The notes beneath the pieces are model-generated. The model ran no database searches. It was not told the DNA's origin and saw only the letters and a program-made list of their open reading frames with translations. A stretch of DNA of 64,000 bases from positions 329,057-393,056 of the forward strand of contig ML213513.1 of NCBI GenBank assembly GCA_004369045.1, written 5' to 3'. The DNA comes from Heliocybe sulcata (Eukaryota > Basidiomycota > Agaricomycetes > Gloeophyllales > Gloeophyllaceae). Shown one piece after another: positions 38,587-51,850 of this stretch. How positions within the stretch are numbered: the first letter of the stretch is position 1; the number at the start of each line of letters is the position of its first letter. The position numbers were made by a program, and so were the translations under genes.

Positions 38587-40444
38587 TCAATACGAAGACA
38601 GCAGTTCTGGCAGAGGCGTCGACAAAAGCTGGAGATCTGTCTCAGGTTGACTGAGGGAGCTATGCGCTGCTCGCTGCATAAGAGAGCCCCACGTAACCCA
38701 CCATTCCTCTGACACATCGTTCGCATCGTAGTCGAACATGGCAATCAGCTCCTCCCATTCTGCCTGGTAGTTGCTCTCGAAGACCTCGTCCCAACCTGTC
38801 AATGTCTTTGGCACCGGTTCAGACGGTGGTGGCTTCGGGGAATCGGCAGTTTGGTCTGCCACCGATGTGCTGCGAGGGTGCACCACTGTCTCAAGATTAG
38901 ACACGTCGGCTTTGATAACGTTCGCACAACGAGGGAGGCGTATATCTTCGAAGGCGCTGATAAACGCCGAGATCTGCGCCCTTGAGCTAAGATGCGAAAA
39001 GAGGGCTCCGAGCGTGGCAGCATCTTCGATGGTGAGAGCTGTGCCATGCGTCCAATGCACCTTACACACCAGCTTCAGATGACAACAATTGCGGCTCCGA
39101 TAATGCTTCACTCACAGGCGATGGATGAGCTGCACCGCCCATCAGAATGAGTTTGCCACTGTTGTGGACAAGGCGCTCGGGTGGTTCTTGGGGAGTAAAT
39201 ACACTGTGTCTCAGCACTTTCGGCAGAGACACCAGCGCACGCAGTCTATAGTCATTATAATCGGTACTTGATATTCGCGACCGTATATAACACGCACTTT
39301 GCATCAAGCTCGTCCACCTTCACGCCAGTAGCATCAAGAGACAGTTCTTCGAACGGACCACAGATACCGTCTTCGCCATTTGTGGATTTCTCTAGCCATG
39401 TAACGTCGACGGCGTACAAGTCGCGATCGTGCTGGAATGGATGTCAGGCCCGTCAATGCGATACTTATGTGGTACGCACTATGGGATAGCCTAAGATGCC
39501 ATATCCGTCACCCATCCATATGTTCAGCTTGATTGAGATTAGGAATCCAGATATATGTAGGAGAGAAGATTGCGACTGACTTCGGTAGCATTAAGAAGTG
39601 GCGCTAGTTCGGTATTAACTCTCAAAATGTCTGCGCTGATTGAGGAACTGTGCCGTATAAGATCCGCATAGTGAGAAAAGACGAAGTCAGGTACCTAGCC
39701 TGATGGTAGTGCCAAGGCTGTCCGTGTCTTGCAACAGATTCCGAGACCAGCGGTCGGGCTAGACTATGGACACCGTCTGCAGCAACGATGATGTCGCCCT
39801 CGATCACTTTGCCTCCAGCCAGCTCGACACGTGCGTTGTCCGGATCGATTGTGACTACAGTTGTGTTGTACTGGAAAAGGACTCCCGCCTTCAAGGCGGA
39901 ATCATACAAGGCATCGAGAAGGTCACTGTACTGCGCCAGCCGTCAGGGAGTATATCGTATGACACGCCAATCACCTACTGTGAGGAACAGGTAATCGGCC
40001 CCAAAGGCTCGCATAAAGTCGTCAGGGAAGGGGGATGATCGTACTATTTCCTGATTCGTCCCTATGTCGGCAATTTTTGAATGTTTCGGAATAGGGTATG
40101 TTTCAGAGCCTGAAATCACGCACCTAACTTGAAGTGAACCCCCCGATTCCTGGGTGCCGTCGGAAACAAAGAACCAAGACCCCAATGGTTCAATATCCTC
40201 GTCATATTTGGCGGGCAAAGAACGCCACCACGAGCCTTCGTATGGGTACGAACAATAAGCGATTGATTAGTCACCAAGCAGTAGCGTGTGGGTTACCCAC
40301 AGAGGTATCGCGGCCAGGGTTTTTCTCCAGGAGACAGACTCGGTGGCCTGCAGCCTGCAGCGCGTACGCGCAAGCAAGTCCCGCTGTCCCACCGCCAATG
40401 ACGGTAATGGATAATGACGCTGAGGCCTTCCCGTACGACGCCAT
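38587..40444 (-). CDS. FAD-dependent monooxygenase, copy 2
   Basis: Start ATG at 40444 (MASYGKASASLSITVIGGGT), stop 38589-38587. GGGTAG is a canonical GxGxxG. It continues with GGVLCPPNMTRILNHWGLGS, GADYLFLT, YSDLLDALYDSALKAGVLFQ, GDIIVAADGVHSLARPLVSE, WLEKSTNGEDGICGPFEEL, GKLILMGGAAHPSP, ALTIEDAATLGALFSHL and EEWWVTWGSLMQ. An apparent in-frame TGA after RVIRYTP lies inside a 49-nt intron (gtaggt...gcgcag) and is not a nonsense mutation. Salicylate-hydroxylase-like family, predicted NAD(P)H- and FAD-dependent aromatic hydroxylase. It is nearly identical to copy 3 over long stretches, including introns, so the duplication is recent. Confidence 0.87.
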
Positions 40445-41635
40445 CTAGAAGAAAATAGCAGCGGAGAACAAAAAGAATGCGACGTTCTGCGCTCGGGGGT
40501 ATCCAACCTTGTGATGTTCAGCAGCAAGCAGTCGGACGACGAAAATTGAGCGTGTGGGACGGCTTTCTTGTCCGAGAAGAGATGATGCCCATCACCCAGG
40601 GCAGCTGCTTCCTACTCACGTAGACGTGCGGAACTGGTCACCACGCATCAACCCTGCTATTCTGAGCGGCTCCAGAAGTAGCTATTCTTGAATTACCAAG
40701 AGCTTCTACCATGGATTGCACGGGCGCACGGAGTCCTCTTTTATCGGCAAATGTGTAGCCTCGGGCTCCATCGGGCTCTTAGTGACTACCAATTCCGGGG
40801 AGACGGCCATGCTATTCACAGGACTCAGCTCAGGAGATGCGAAACGAACCCGGCTTCGTAGCATTATGGCATTGTGGCTTGTCGCTTCGAAAAGATCGCT
40901 ATCCGCCGCATAGTAACAGGATCACACGCGAGGAGCCCTTCCGGACGTCTGCCAATGAAGCTTAGAAGGAGCATTTGTGAAGGTATACAGGGCATATGCC
41001 TACCGCGCATTGACTCGATTAGCATTAGTTCGAGACAGTATAATTACTGGAACTTGAGCTAGCGACTAGCAACCAGTCACTTCGCAATTCAAGGTCCGCT
41101 CACGTCCGAACTCGCAACCACGCTCCAATAGCTCAAAAATTATTGAATCCTCGAGCATGTGCGTGAAGCCTTGAAGCTTGAAGCTTGAAGAGCGCATATT
41201 CCTGGTTGGACTTGATCAATGAGCCGTGCTCGTCGCTTCAAGCTCAAGTCTTGAATGGAAGTCGTTGTGGCCGTTGGCTATGCGTTCTACCTGCTAACCA
41301 GGCTGCGGCCATCCACAATATCTTGAGCGGCTCAGAATGTTCGAGGAACGGCAAAGGAACGGATTCTGTTAAGCGAGGGGTCGTGTCTGTACGTATGCGT
41401 TTCCTTGCAGATCACGGCAAGTGCAGCTGAGCACTCTCAATCGAGCTTGGTATGTAGTGCAGGAGTACAACCCCAGCCGCTTGGACTGGCAGCACTCCAA
41501 GAGAAAACCTACGTGTTCTGTTCTTACACAGCGGGAGTTGCACCATTTCGGACGTTACGATATGTTAGTCGAAATAGAAATTAAATTTATTTAACTTTGT
41601 AATTGATTCCGTAACCTGCAAAACTTATTATTTTC
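40445..41635. other. intergenic, left flank of the assembly gap
   Basis: No recognisable gene. About 41,160-41,190 has a short run of cttgaag repeats. The last 65 bp before the gap become very AT-rich, unlike the rest of the window. Confidence 0.4.
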
Positions 41636-41930
41636 NNNNNNNNNNNNNNNNNNNNNNNNNNNNNNNNNNNNNNNNNNNNNNNNNNNNNNNNNNNNNNNNN
41701 NNNNNNNNNNNNNNNNNNNNNNNNNNNNNNNNNNNNNNNNNNNNNNNNNNNNNNNNNNNNNNNNNNNNNNNNNNNNNNNNNNNNNNNNNNNNNNNNNNNN
41801 NNNNNNNNNNNNNNNNNNNNNNNNNNNNNNNNNNNNNNNNNNNNNNNNNNNNNNNNNNNNNNNNNNNNNNNNNNNNNNNNNNNNNNNNNNNNNNNNNNNN
41901 NNNNNNNNNNNNNNNNNNNNNNNNNNNNNN
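41636..41930. other. assembly gap, 295 N
   Basis: A run of N. The real missing length is unknown. It lies inside a tandem duplication and is flanked by AT-rich sequence on both sides, a place where repeats or a collapsed paralogue could be missing. Confidence 1.
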
Positions 41931-42599
41931 CCGGTATTAGCTTTCAGATCAGTGCAAATATATTTCTATATTTTAGTTTTATCTTCCTTTTTTGATGTTG
42001 TGAAATATGATCTTTTTTACCGCACATTCTCGTTCCCTCAATGTTAGGTTCGTCAATCCTCCCCCAGCATGGGCCCAATGTGATATTTTGCAAGACATAT
42101 TAATATTATCAAAATATCGCATTTGAATGTCACTACAATGTTGTATCTAATAAAATAAATTGCTATACATCTGCATCACCTTGTCAGTAATTATATCGGC
42201 TGCTGTCAAAAGCTAATCCTATATATTTACCAGGTGTAATCTATTTTGACCAACATATTGCAACACTCAAAATGGTGCAACTCCCGCTGTGTTATGTCTC
42301 AATGTACCTTGATATGTATGCGCATGTACCTGCCACGCTGTCCGTGGCCATAGCTTCTGTTGCCGGGCCTAGCCGCAATATTAAGAGGGAAATATATATC
42401 TAACCCGCCAGAGCATCGAAACTGCATCGCGAGACTCGATACTCGGGTCATAGGGGAATGATCAAGCCGACGAGTCTTGAGCTTGAGCACTTGAGTTAGC
42501 CTCTGCATCGCGAGTTTCACTACGTAATCATCTGTAGTAAGAGTACGAAGTCAATGATTCTGACAGAGGCGGCGAGAAAAGCTGGACGTCTACCTCCAG
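41931..42599. other. AT-rich right flank of the gap
   Basis: About 41,931-42,290 is strongly AT-rich with no ORF and differs in base composition from all other intergenic DNA here. It may be part of a transposable element or a relic. From about 42,340 it becomes homologous to the sequence downstream of monooxygenase 2. Confidence 0.5.
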
Positions 42600-44389
42600 T
42601 TAACTTGGGGAGCTACCAGCCACTTGCTGCATAAGAGAACCCCACGTAACCCACCATTCCTCTGACACATCGTTCGCGTCGTAGTCAAACATGGCAATCA
42701 GCTCCTCCCATTCCGCCTGGTAGTTGCTCTCGAAGACCTCGTCCCAACCTGTCGATGTCTGTGGCACTGACTCAGGCGGCGGTGGCTTTGGGGAGTCGGT
42801 AGCCTGGTCCGCCTCAGATGGGCTGCGAGGGTGCACCACTGTCTCAAGATTAGACACGTCGGCTTTGATAACGTTCGCACAGCGAGGAAGGCGTATATCT
42901 TCGAAAGCGCTTACAAACGCCGAGATCTGCGTCCTTGAGACAATGTGCGAGAAGAGCGCTCCGAGTGTGGCAGCGTCCTCGATGGTGAGAGCTGTCCCAT
43001 GCGTCCAATACACCTTACACATCAGCTTCAGACGACAACAATCGCTGCTTCAATGATGCTTCACTCACAGGCGACGGGTGAGCTGCACCGCCCACCAGAA
43101 TAAGCTTGCCACTGTTGTGGACGAGGCGTTCGGGTGGTTCTTGAGGAGTAAATACACTGTGTGTCAGCACTTTCGGTAGAGACACCAGGGCACGCAGTCT
43201 ACAGTCATTATGGTCGGTATCCGATCTTCCCGATGGTATATGGCACGCACTTCGGGTCGAGCTCGTCCATCTTCAAGCCGGTCGCATCAAGAGACAGTTC
43301 TTCAAACGGACCACAGATGTCGTCTTCGCCGCTTGTGGATTTCCCAAGCCATGTAATCTCGAGGGCGTATAAGTCGCGATCGTGCTGGAATGATGTCAGA
43401 CTTGTCGATCTGATGCTTGTATGGTACTCACTATGGGATAGCCTAAGATGCCATATCCATCGCCCATCCATATATTCAGCTTGATCAGAATTATGAGCAT
43501 AGACATATGCATGAAAGAAGATTTTGGACTCACTTCGGTAGCAGTGAGAAATGGCGCTAATTCGGTATTGACTCTCAGAAGGTCTCCGCTAATCGACGAA
43601 CTGTGCCGTATAAGATAAGCATAGTGGGAGAAGAGGAAGTCGCGCACCTAGCCTGATGATACTTCGAAGACTGTCCATGTCTTGCAACAGATTCCGAGAC
43701 CAGCGGTCGGGCTAGACTATGGACACCGTCTGCAGCAACGACGATGTCGCCCTCGATCACTTCGCCCCCAGCCAGCTCGACACGTGCGTTGTCCGGATCG
43801 ATTGTGACTACAGTTGCGTTGTACTGGAAAAGGACTCCCGCCTTCAAGGCGGAATCATACAAGGCATCGATAAGGTCACTGTACTGCGCCAGCGGTCAGG
43901 GAGTATACCGTATAACGCGACAATCGCCTACCGTGAGGAACAGGTAATCGGCTCCAAAGGCTCGCATAAAATCGTCGGGAAACGGGGATGATCTCACAAT
44001 TTCCTGATTCATCCCTAAGTGGGTAGTATTCGAATGATTCGGAAGCGGATATGTTTCAGAGCCTGAGGTCACGCACCTAACTTGAAGTGAACCCCCCGAT
44101 TCCTTGGTGCCGTCGGAGACAAAGAACCAAGACCCCAATGGTTCAATATTCTCGTCATATTTGGCGGGCAAAGAACACCATCACGAGCCTTCGTAGGTAA
44201 TCAACAATTGACGAGTCACGAACCAGCAGCAGGTGGACTACGCACGGAGGTACTGCGGCCAGCCGCCTTCTCCAGCACGCGAACTCGGTGGCCTGCCGCC
44301 TGCAGCGCGTACGCGCAAGCAAGGCCGGCAGTTCCACCGCCAACAACGATGATGGATAGTGACTTTGAGGCCTTTCGGTAAGGGGCCAT
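42600..44389 (-). CDS. FAD-dependent monooxygenase, copy 3 (shortened C terminus)
   Basis: Start ATG at 44389 (MAPYRKASKSLSIIVVGGGT), same exon plan and motifs as copy 2: GGGTAGLACAYALQAAGH, GADYLFLT, GDIVVAADGVHSLARPLVSE, ALTIEDAATLGALFSH and EEWWVTWGSLMQ. The stop TAA at 42602-42600 replaces a CAA codon of copy 2, removing about 20 residues from the C terminus; the downstream bases still resemble copy 2's coding sequence, so the truncation is recent. The lost tail follows the last conserved motif, so the enzyme could remain active. The apparent internal TGA after RVIRYTP is inside an intron, as in copy 2. No halogenase accompanies this copy in the visible sequence. Confidence 0.84.
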
Positions 44390-47300
44390 CTGAAAAAAAC
44401 AGCAGCGGAGGACAAGAAGAACGCGAGGTTCTGCTACACATTGCGTTGATTGACAAATAGCAAGAGGCCTCAGGCGTGACGACAGAAGTGTTCGGCAGAA
44501 GGTGAAATCTGCAGATAGAGTTCGATACAGGCAGGATACCGGAATTCTCCGGGATTCTTCCAATATCTTCCGTCCCTTCTACGACCAGTCTCTGTAATTA
44601 CCTGCTTGCAGACCGTATGGCTTCAAGTGTTGGATCTTACCGGTGCTTGGATTTCCAAGGATCCTGGATTGGACTCTTAAATCGGCATTCTCATTGATTG
44701 TCAGCTCCGAGAAGAACTCCCTAGATGCTTAGCGAGGCCTATCTCCGCGTTGACCTCGAGGTGCTTCCTGCCATCGATAATCAGTACTACAGCTACAGGA
44801 TTCTGGAGGGCCGGCAGTGACATACATTACCGCATACATGGTCTCCCTCCTGGAAGAGAGGCGATTCTTAGCTTGGAGGAAGGGCGTATGGTTTTGTAAA
44901 CCTGAAGCAGAGATATTGTTGTTGTCCCCGGAAGCAAATTGGTAGTCGCGTCTTTGCGCACGCGACGGCTCGGAGATTTGCGAATCACACACAATATGCA
45001 TATCTTTCGCAATTTTCGCCGAACTCCATTTCCGCGCACAATAACGCGTGGCGAGTCGTCTGCGGTGGACGAATCGATGATGGCTCTACATGTGCTCCTG
45101 GGGTAAATCCCTGAATATTCGTAGTCGCTGGGCATCGGTGACTGTATGAGAGGTCGTTCATACAGGTTCAATCGTCCAAGACGAACCCATATGTGGACTC
45201 TCTCAGCTTGACTCTCTTGAAGAAGGCCGGTCTAGCACTCTTCGCAGAGACATGGGTGACTGATGCTGGGTCTGCATATCTAGCCCTGGACTCCCATTAC
45301 TCCGGTGAATCCGGCGGAGAACCTTGCTATCTGGCTGTTATATGGCAGTAGCTCGTTCCACGAAGCTACGTTTGCTTGGGTGCGTGCTAGGCCTCGCTAG
45401 GCCTCATACGCAGTTCCACCGCGACAAAACCCATGCCATGAGAGGTGCCACCAGCCGGCTGCATGCTGCGAGTCTGCTCCTGGACGAGAACGTTCTTGCC
45501 GGAGGCACGGCGCACAGTCTACTTCTGGATGCTATATTGTTGATCTGGCTTCATCGAATTTGTGCTTCACCTCGCGCGTATTTCGAGAGGACTGGGTGCC
45601 ATGGCGACTGCTGACTCCAAATTCCTCTCGTCTTCTCAGCCGTTGTCAATATTGCCATCACTCTTTCTGCCTGGAAGGCGGGAGATCTGGCATTTATGAC
45701 CATCCGAAGCTATTATCCAAGTAAGGAATTGCTGCCACTATCCGAGTAATATCCCAGATCTGTCTGACACAGGTACTTCGAAGTGATGTTGTGACGGAGC
45801 GGTACCACGTTCCTGAACTCTCCGGGTTTGCCAACGCCAAGACTGCTCTTCGGATCTCATTTTTTGCGTCTCGGTCTGTGTGTGAAGGACATTGCAAGTC
45901 AAAGGTTGGTCGTTATGTCTAACTGATCTCGGTGTCTGGAACCGGAGAGGTCCTCGTCCGAGTTAAATCCGCGTGTTGTAAATCTCTTTATCCTTCGCTT
46001 GAGACTGATGTTGGCGACACTATAAATCGAGTTTGTTTCAGCACGAGGCAATATTTCGATATCATGAAGGGACGACAGGTAGGTGCTTCAACGGAGATAC
46101 ATAGATCCTCTTGAACCATGATTTACAAGTAGACGAGACGAGTGTAAAGGCCAGCTAGCATGCTCGTATTCGTTGCTTCGGCGTTGTCATGTGCGCAGGC
46201 ATTCATGCAACAAAGATCTCCTTGGTGCAAGGGCCTGGATTCGCTGAAACGGTTTGAAGATGTTCCTCTTGTACTGTATATTACTTCCAATGATACCGGA
46301 CAGGTCGATCATTCGGGTCACTACTCCAACGTAGACACGAGTACGGCCAGCTGGGCAGACGCCCAATTAATGTAATCCACATCCGCCGTACAATAATAGG
46401 TCCCAAGCAGTTCAGAACCAAGTAGCAGTGTCCTTACCCTCGAGGTCCTGGAGAACACTGTTTCTATTACTACTCTACAGTCGAGGTCAATTGATGCGCC
46501 GTGCACTCATCAGCGAGAACTGCTAACCGAAGGCCCGTAAGAGTGACTGACTTGGTAAGACGTTTGCCAAATTCGGATTGAGAGCTCGTCAGTCTACCGG
46601 CATTGTCCGAAATGGCGTTCTTCAAGCTTCATGAGTCCCGTATTCTTTTCCTTAACACTTTCCTAGCTACAGGGCTGCTGCAGCACAAATATGGTCTTGC
46701 TTGTACACCCAGGCTACTTTTAAGAATGTCCCCAATGGAGGTGAGAGGTGCTCATTCGACTGCTCAAACGTGATCAACCAGCGAGGCTCTCGTAGGGAAC
46801 TCACTGTGGTCCTTATGCCTGGGCCACGAGCTTAGGAGGTGAAGGTACTTACGAGACCGCAGCCATCAATCTTTAAAGCTCAGTACGATTCCTAACCGGC
46901 GCTCATAGACCGTACGCGTGTCAAGAGAGGAAGACGTTCTCCCACTACTGCGCTACATTGCAGGCCGGGGCAAGAGCAGGGCACTGGTCGACCAATTGGG
47001 CCTCTTAAGTCCTACGAACTGCTTGAACCGTCAATGCTCTAGAAACTCGGCTATCCAGGCGACGTACACAGCTTCTCGAATCCGTCTCGATATTGACGCG
47101 CATACATTCTTCACCCTACGGGTCTCCTTCTTTTGCTTCTATCTCAGCCGAAGTTTTTATGATGCCAACGCCAAGGGCTTCCGGCATCCAATACCGTCTC
47201 CCGCCCCAGAATAGTACCTCTCATTTCTAAGTATATGTATTGATGTTCCCAGCCTCCTCGTGCCCAACTTGTTTTGTATGCGCCTATTGGAGGTGACGGA

Positions 47301-47442
47301 TTGCATGCCATCAGGTTCCTCCGCCGACAGATATTTTCGTCTGTGAACAGACCGCTGACGATGGTGAGTATTCCCCATGGCCGGAAAAGCATGTCTAATT
47401 TGAAGATACTGCATCTCCACGCCTACAAGACCGCCGCTCGCC
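44390..47442. other. 3 kb region without a recognisable gene
   Basis: Short frames occur on both strands (45324-45614 plus, 45171-44827 minus, 46918-47214 plus), but none has a family motif or a splice partner I can defend. I see no halogenase remnant. Confidence 0.35.
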
Positions 47443-48748
<1,306 letters not shown>

Positions 48749-49375
48749 GAAAATCGGACACGCTTGGACTTCTGTCCGGTCGACCCACTGTGCGTTTAGA
48801 CAATCTGTCTCTGCCCTGCTGAAGGTTTCTGATCATCGCCATGCGGGATAAGCAGACTTCTGGCCGTCCCTGCGTGACGCAGGGTGCCGGTGACTCTCAT
48901 GAGTTTATGAAGATTTCGCCGCGATTGGCGTATCATTATGCCTATCTATACCGTACACCCGTGCGGTGTTCGTCATCGCTTGGGAATGCACATGCGTTCG
49001 CGCTTCTGATCCCGCCAATTGGAATAAGAGACTCACCGGCTGTCGTGTGTCTCTCACCTGCTCACTGTACCGCACAGATCGGGTACACAAAACCGCAGCG
49101 GTCTTGCTAAGCGACCGCGGGATGCAAGTCAGATGCACACAGTCGTGCCCATGAATTCCAGAGAAGAGACTAAACGAGCATATGAGAACAGATTATACAG
49201 GTCGTTACGATTCTTTCGTCATCCGATAGCAAATTGCAAGCACCGCGACCACTCGTCATCATCATACAACAGGTATCATCGCCGTCTACTCCCTTCTCCT
49301 AGTCCAATTTCAAAAGAATGTCCCTGGGAAGGAACGTGGGGACCGCTGCAGAGCGAACGTCACAGTGCTGAGCCA
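48749..49375. other. convergent intergenic region
   Basis: Lies between the 3' ends of the OYE and repeat-peptide genes. No gene recognised. Confidence 0.4.
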
Positions 49376-49974
49376 CTACCAGTCGGGACCGCCACGCTTC
49401 CAATCGGGACCACCGCGCTTCCAGTCGGGGCCGCCGCGTTTCCAGTCGGGGCCGCCGCGCTTCCAGTCGGGCCCTCCGCGTTTCCAATCAGGACCACCGC
49501 GCTTCCAGTCCGACGCGGGCTCGGGCTCTCGTCTCCAGTCAGAGCCGGGCTCGGGCTCTCTCTTCCAGTCGGAGGCGGGCTCAGGTTCGCGCCGCCAATC
49601 CGACCCGGGCTCTCTCTTCCAATCTGAGGCCCTCTTCCAGTCGCTCGCAGGCTCTGCCTCTCGCTTCCAGTCACTGCCCCGCTTCTCCTCCTCTCTCTTC
49701 CAGTCAGACGCGGGCTCGCGCTTCCAGTCGGATGCGCGCTGATTAGAAGATGTCATTAAGATCTGGGACAGGACTATTGGGCATCACGACTTACTGCAAC
49801 GACATCGGCCCTTGCCTCAACAACGGGGCTGCGCACAACCAGCTCGCCAGACTCCTGAAGAGATAATCAGTATGCGAACGGATGCTACGATGCGAGATGC
49901 AGACGTACCACAGGAGCGGCGATGATCACGGCAACAGCAGAAGCAAACACGACGAGGAGGCTACCAAAGCGCAT
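49376..49974 (-). CDS. secreted Kex2-site repeat peptide precursor (KEP/RiPP-like)
   Basis: 162 residues in three exons: 49974-49909, 49854-49795, 49738-49376 (introns 54 and 56 nt, gtacgt...cag and gtaagt...cag, all phase 0). Residues 1-22 (MRFGSLLVVFASAVAVIIAA) are a signal peptide; about 20 residues of leader follow. Exon 3 is a chain of units separated by KR or RR: six copies of ASDW, three of GSDW and six of GGPDW, many preceded by EP, EPEP or EAEP. The last GGPDW ends directly at the stop, as in Kex2-processed repeat proteins. Removal of KR by a carboxypeptidase and of X-Pro/X-Ala pairs by a Ste13-like peptidase would leave ASDW, GSDW and GGPDW. That maturation is inferred from yeast alpha-factor and fungal KEP/dikaritin precursors. 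No UstY/DUF3328 modifying gene is visible nearby. The opposite-strand FQSGPPR frame lacks a signal peptide. Confidence 0.82.
49379..49498 (-). repeat. 21-bp tandem repeat encoding GGPDWKR
   Basis: Five full 21-bp units plus a final 15-bp unit, nearly identical in DNA as well as protein, so they were recently amplified or homogenised. The older, more diverged DW units fill 49499-49738. Confidence 0.9.
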
Positions 49975-51800
49975 GTTGCAGTGTCGTGAGGGAGGGCGGA
50001 AGGGTACAATGAAGATGGGAATAATCACAGGAGACCGGAGACTTGATATACGCCCGCCAAGGTCACGGCCCACGAACCTAATTTCCCACCTGGTGCCTGA
50101 GGGGATGCCTGCCGTATATATACGGACCCGTGCCTGCCTGCCAGGCCCGCCCGTTTTAACTTTGGCACGGAATGCCCCACGTCCGTCAATCAGGCGCGCA
50201 TCACATTAGATATGCGCCGTCGCCGTCGTTGGAGGCAGCTACAGCCTACTTTGCAGATGCGAGCGGTTCATTTCCAGCGTTTTGATGAACGAAAGGCACA
50301 TTGTGCCAGGCACCATCTGATGGATCTCCCGCCCGAAGGGGTCGCCGGGGCGCGTCATAGCGGGCAGATCTGATCTCGGGTCGAGGCCAGCGAATCGATA
50401 TCGTCCTCGATTATCCTTCGCTTCTCCCGCCCGCCTTCTTATTATTATTCCACGCCTCGAGTGCAGCTCTCCAGTCCGACACCTTTAAAGGCGCTTATTG
50501 TCTTTCCATAGGGACATTTTTCAAGGATGCACAAAGCCTGACAAGGAGAAAATTGCAGCGTAGCAACGGTCGCTCATAAGTGTATTTCAAAAATCTACCT
50601 CGGCCGGTCGACCGCACCCGACAAGAAAACCATCTCTAAGATATGTATGCAGCATGAATACCAGGTATCGGCTCTACCTGAACTTATAGCGGGACCACGG
50701 TCAAGCGGCCTGTAAATTCGCGCGCCTAGGCACCTATGCACCTCAGGCCTGAAGGGAGCCAGGCGTATTTCAATGGCCACCAATCGGCGCAGCACAAGAC
50801 GACGGCTAATTTCTCCGTCCGCGGCACGCGGCCGCTTGTCCAATCAAAGGGACCACCGGAGCCAAAGTGGGTGCGGATGGGTGCGGATGCTTGGGGTGGA
50901 TCCGCGCAGGAAAAGGTCACGAAAGGTTCTGAATTCGAGGCAACGTCCGAGGCTGTTTGCCTATTGGCCAAGGGACGGCTCTCTTTGTGATTGGCAGAGC
51001 GCACCTGGGCATCCTGTAGAAAAGGCGGGCGTTCCTGCCAATCAAGACGCGGCAGGCAACACTCGGGTGCAGTCCCCGTCTCGACCACTCAGCATTCCTC
51101 CTGAATGTATCCCTATGCTCTATGGAATGCGACTATAGGGGTGACATGGATAGGTACGGTCAGGACTCAGCGACGATGCAGCGAAAGAGCAGCCGAGCTG
51201 TCTGATGACACGAGAAGTCATACCATGAGGCACATCCAGCCGGCCCGCAAAGAGAGAATAACTGCCCACTCAAATATCCGCGCCCTGGCACGAACCTCAG
51301 GACGCCTAGTAAAAGACGTAAATCGGAAAAGATACCGGACGTGTTTGACTTGTCTGCCCTGATACCCGACAATTGAATAGGTGAGGACTGCTGATACTGG
51401 TGGAAAAACGTCTCGCTCGTTGTTCCTGGGGCTAGTCTGTAGGCGGGACGCTGCTGTGTGAAAGCACTTGGCAAGGGACGGAGACCCTATTTGCCAAATC
51501 GGAAGGTTGAGCTCAATTGATGTACCCGCCATCCGCCGTCCCTCGCGGGCGAAGAGCGACGTTCCGTCGATCGATCCGCCATCCGACTCTTGAGCTTCGC
51601 ACCCTGCATCGTATAGGCAATATAGTATGCTGGTCACCTGTCGCTGCCCGCTCTCTCAGATCTCAGCGCTCCGCTCAACGTTGATTGGGTTACAAGACGG
51701 CAAACCAACAACGAAGTAGCGTTAACGGTAGAGGTTCATCCTAGGACACTACAGGTACAACGTCCTCATATAAAAATGACTCCTCCTACCCAGCATTGAT
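49975..51800. other. intergenic, 1.8 kb
   Basis: Apart from the peptide-gene promoter I recognise nothing. Minus frames at 51637-51218 (139 codons) and 51088-50726 have no motif. Confidence 0.35.
50115..50122 (-). promoter_or_regulatory. TATA box of the repeat-peptide gene
   Basis: TATATA sits within the 14-bp perfect palindrome ccgtatatatacgg (50112-50125), about 140 bp upstream of the ATG at 49974. Confidence 0.4.
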
Positions 51801-51850
51801 AAATGATTATCAAGCCGTTAATGTCCTCAATTTGTACTACAGAGATTTTC

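Noticed and set aside
39930-39960. In-frame TGA that would kill monooxygenase copy 2 (and the same at about 43,896 in copy 3)
   Set aside because: The TGA lies inside a 49-nt gtaggt...gcgcag intron at the place where copy 1 also has an intron; splicing joins FLFLT to YSDLLDAL.
41160-41195. cttgaag short repeat as a regulatory array
   Set aside because: Only a few imperfect copies, no gene start nearby; probably simple-sequence slippage.
44390-47442. A third halogenase remnant right of monooxygenase 3
   Set aside because: I looked for [18 protein letters not shown] and WxWxIP blocks on both strands and found none.
49379-49498. CRISPR-like array
   Set aside because: The 21-bp units are directly adjacent with no spacers, they are coding, and the genome is eukaryotic.
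49365-49742. Plus-strand repeat ORF of the form FQSGPPRFQSGPPR
   Set aside because: It is the shadow of the minus-strand repeat gene. The minus strand has a signal peptide, two good in-phase introns, dibasic sites and a terminal unit flush with the stop; the plus frame has none of these.
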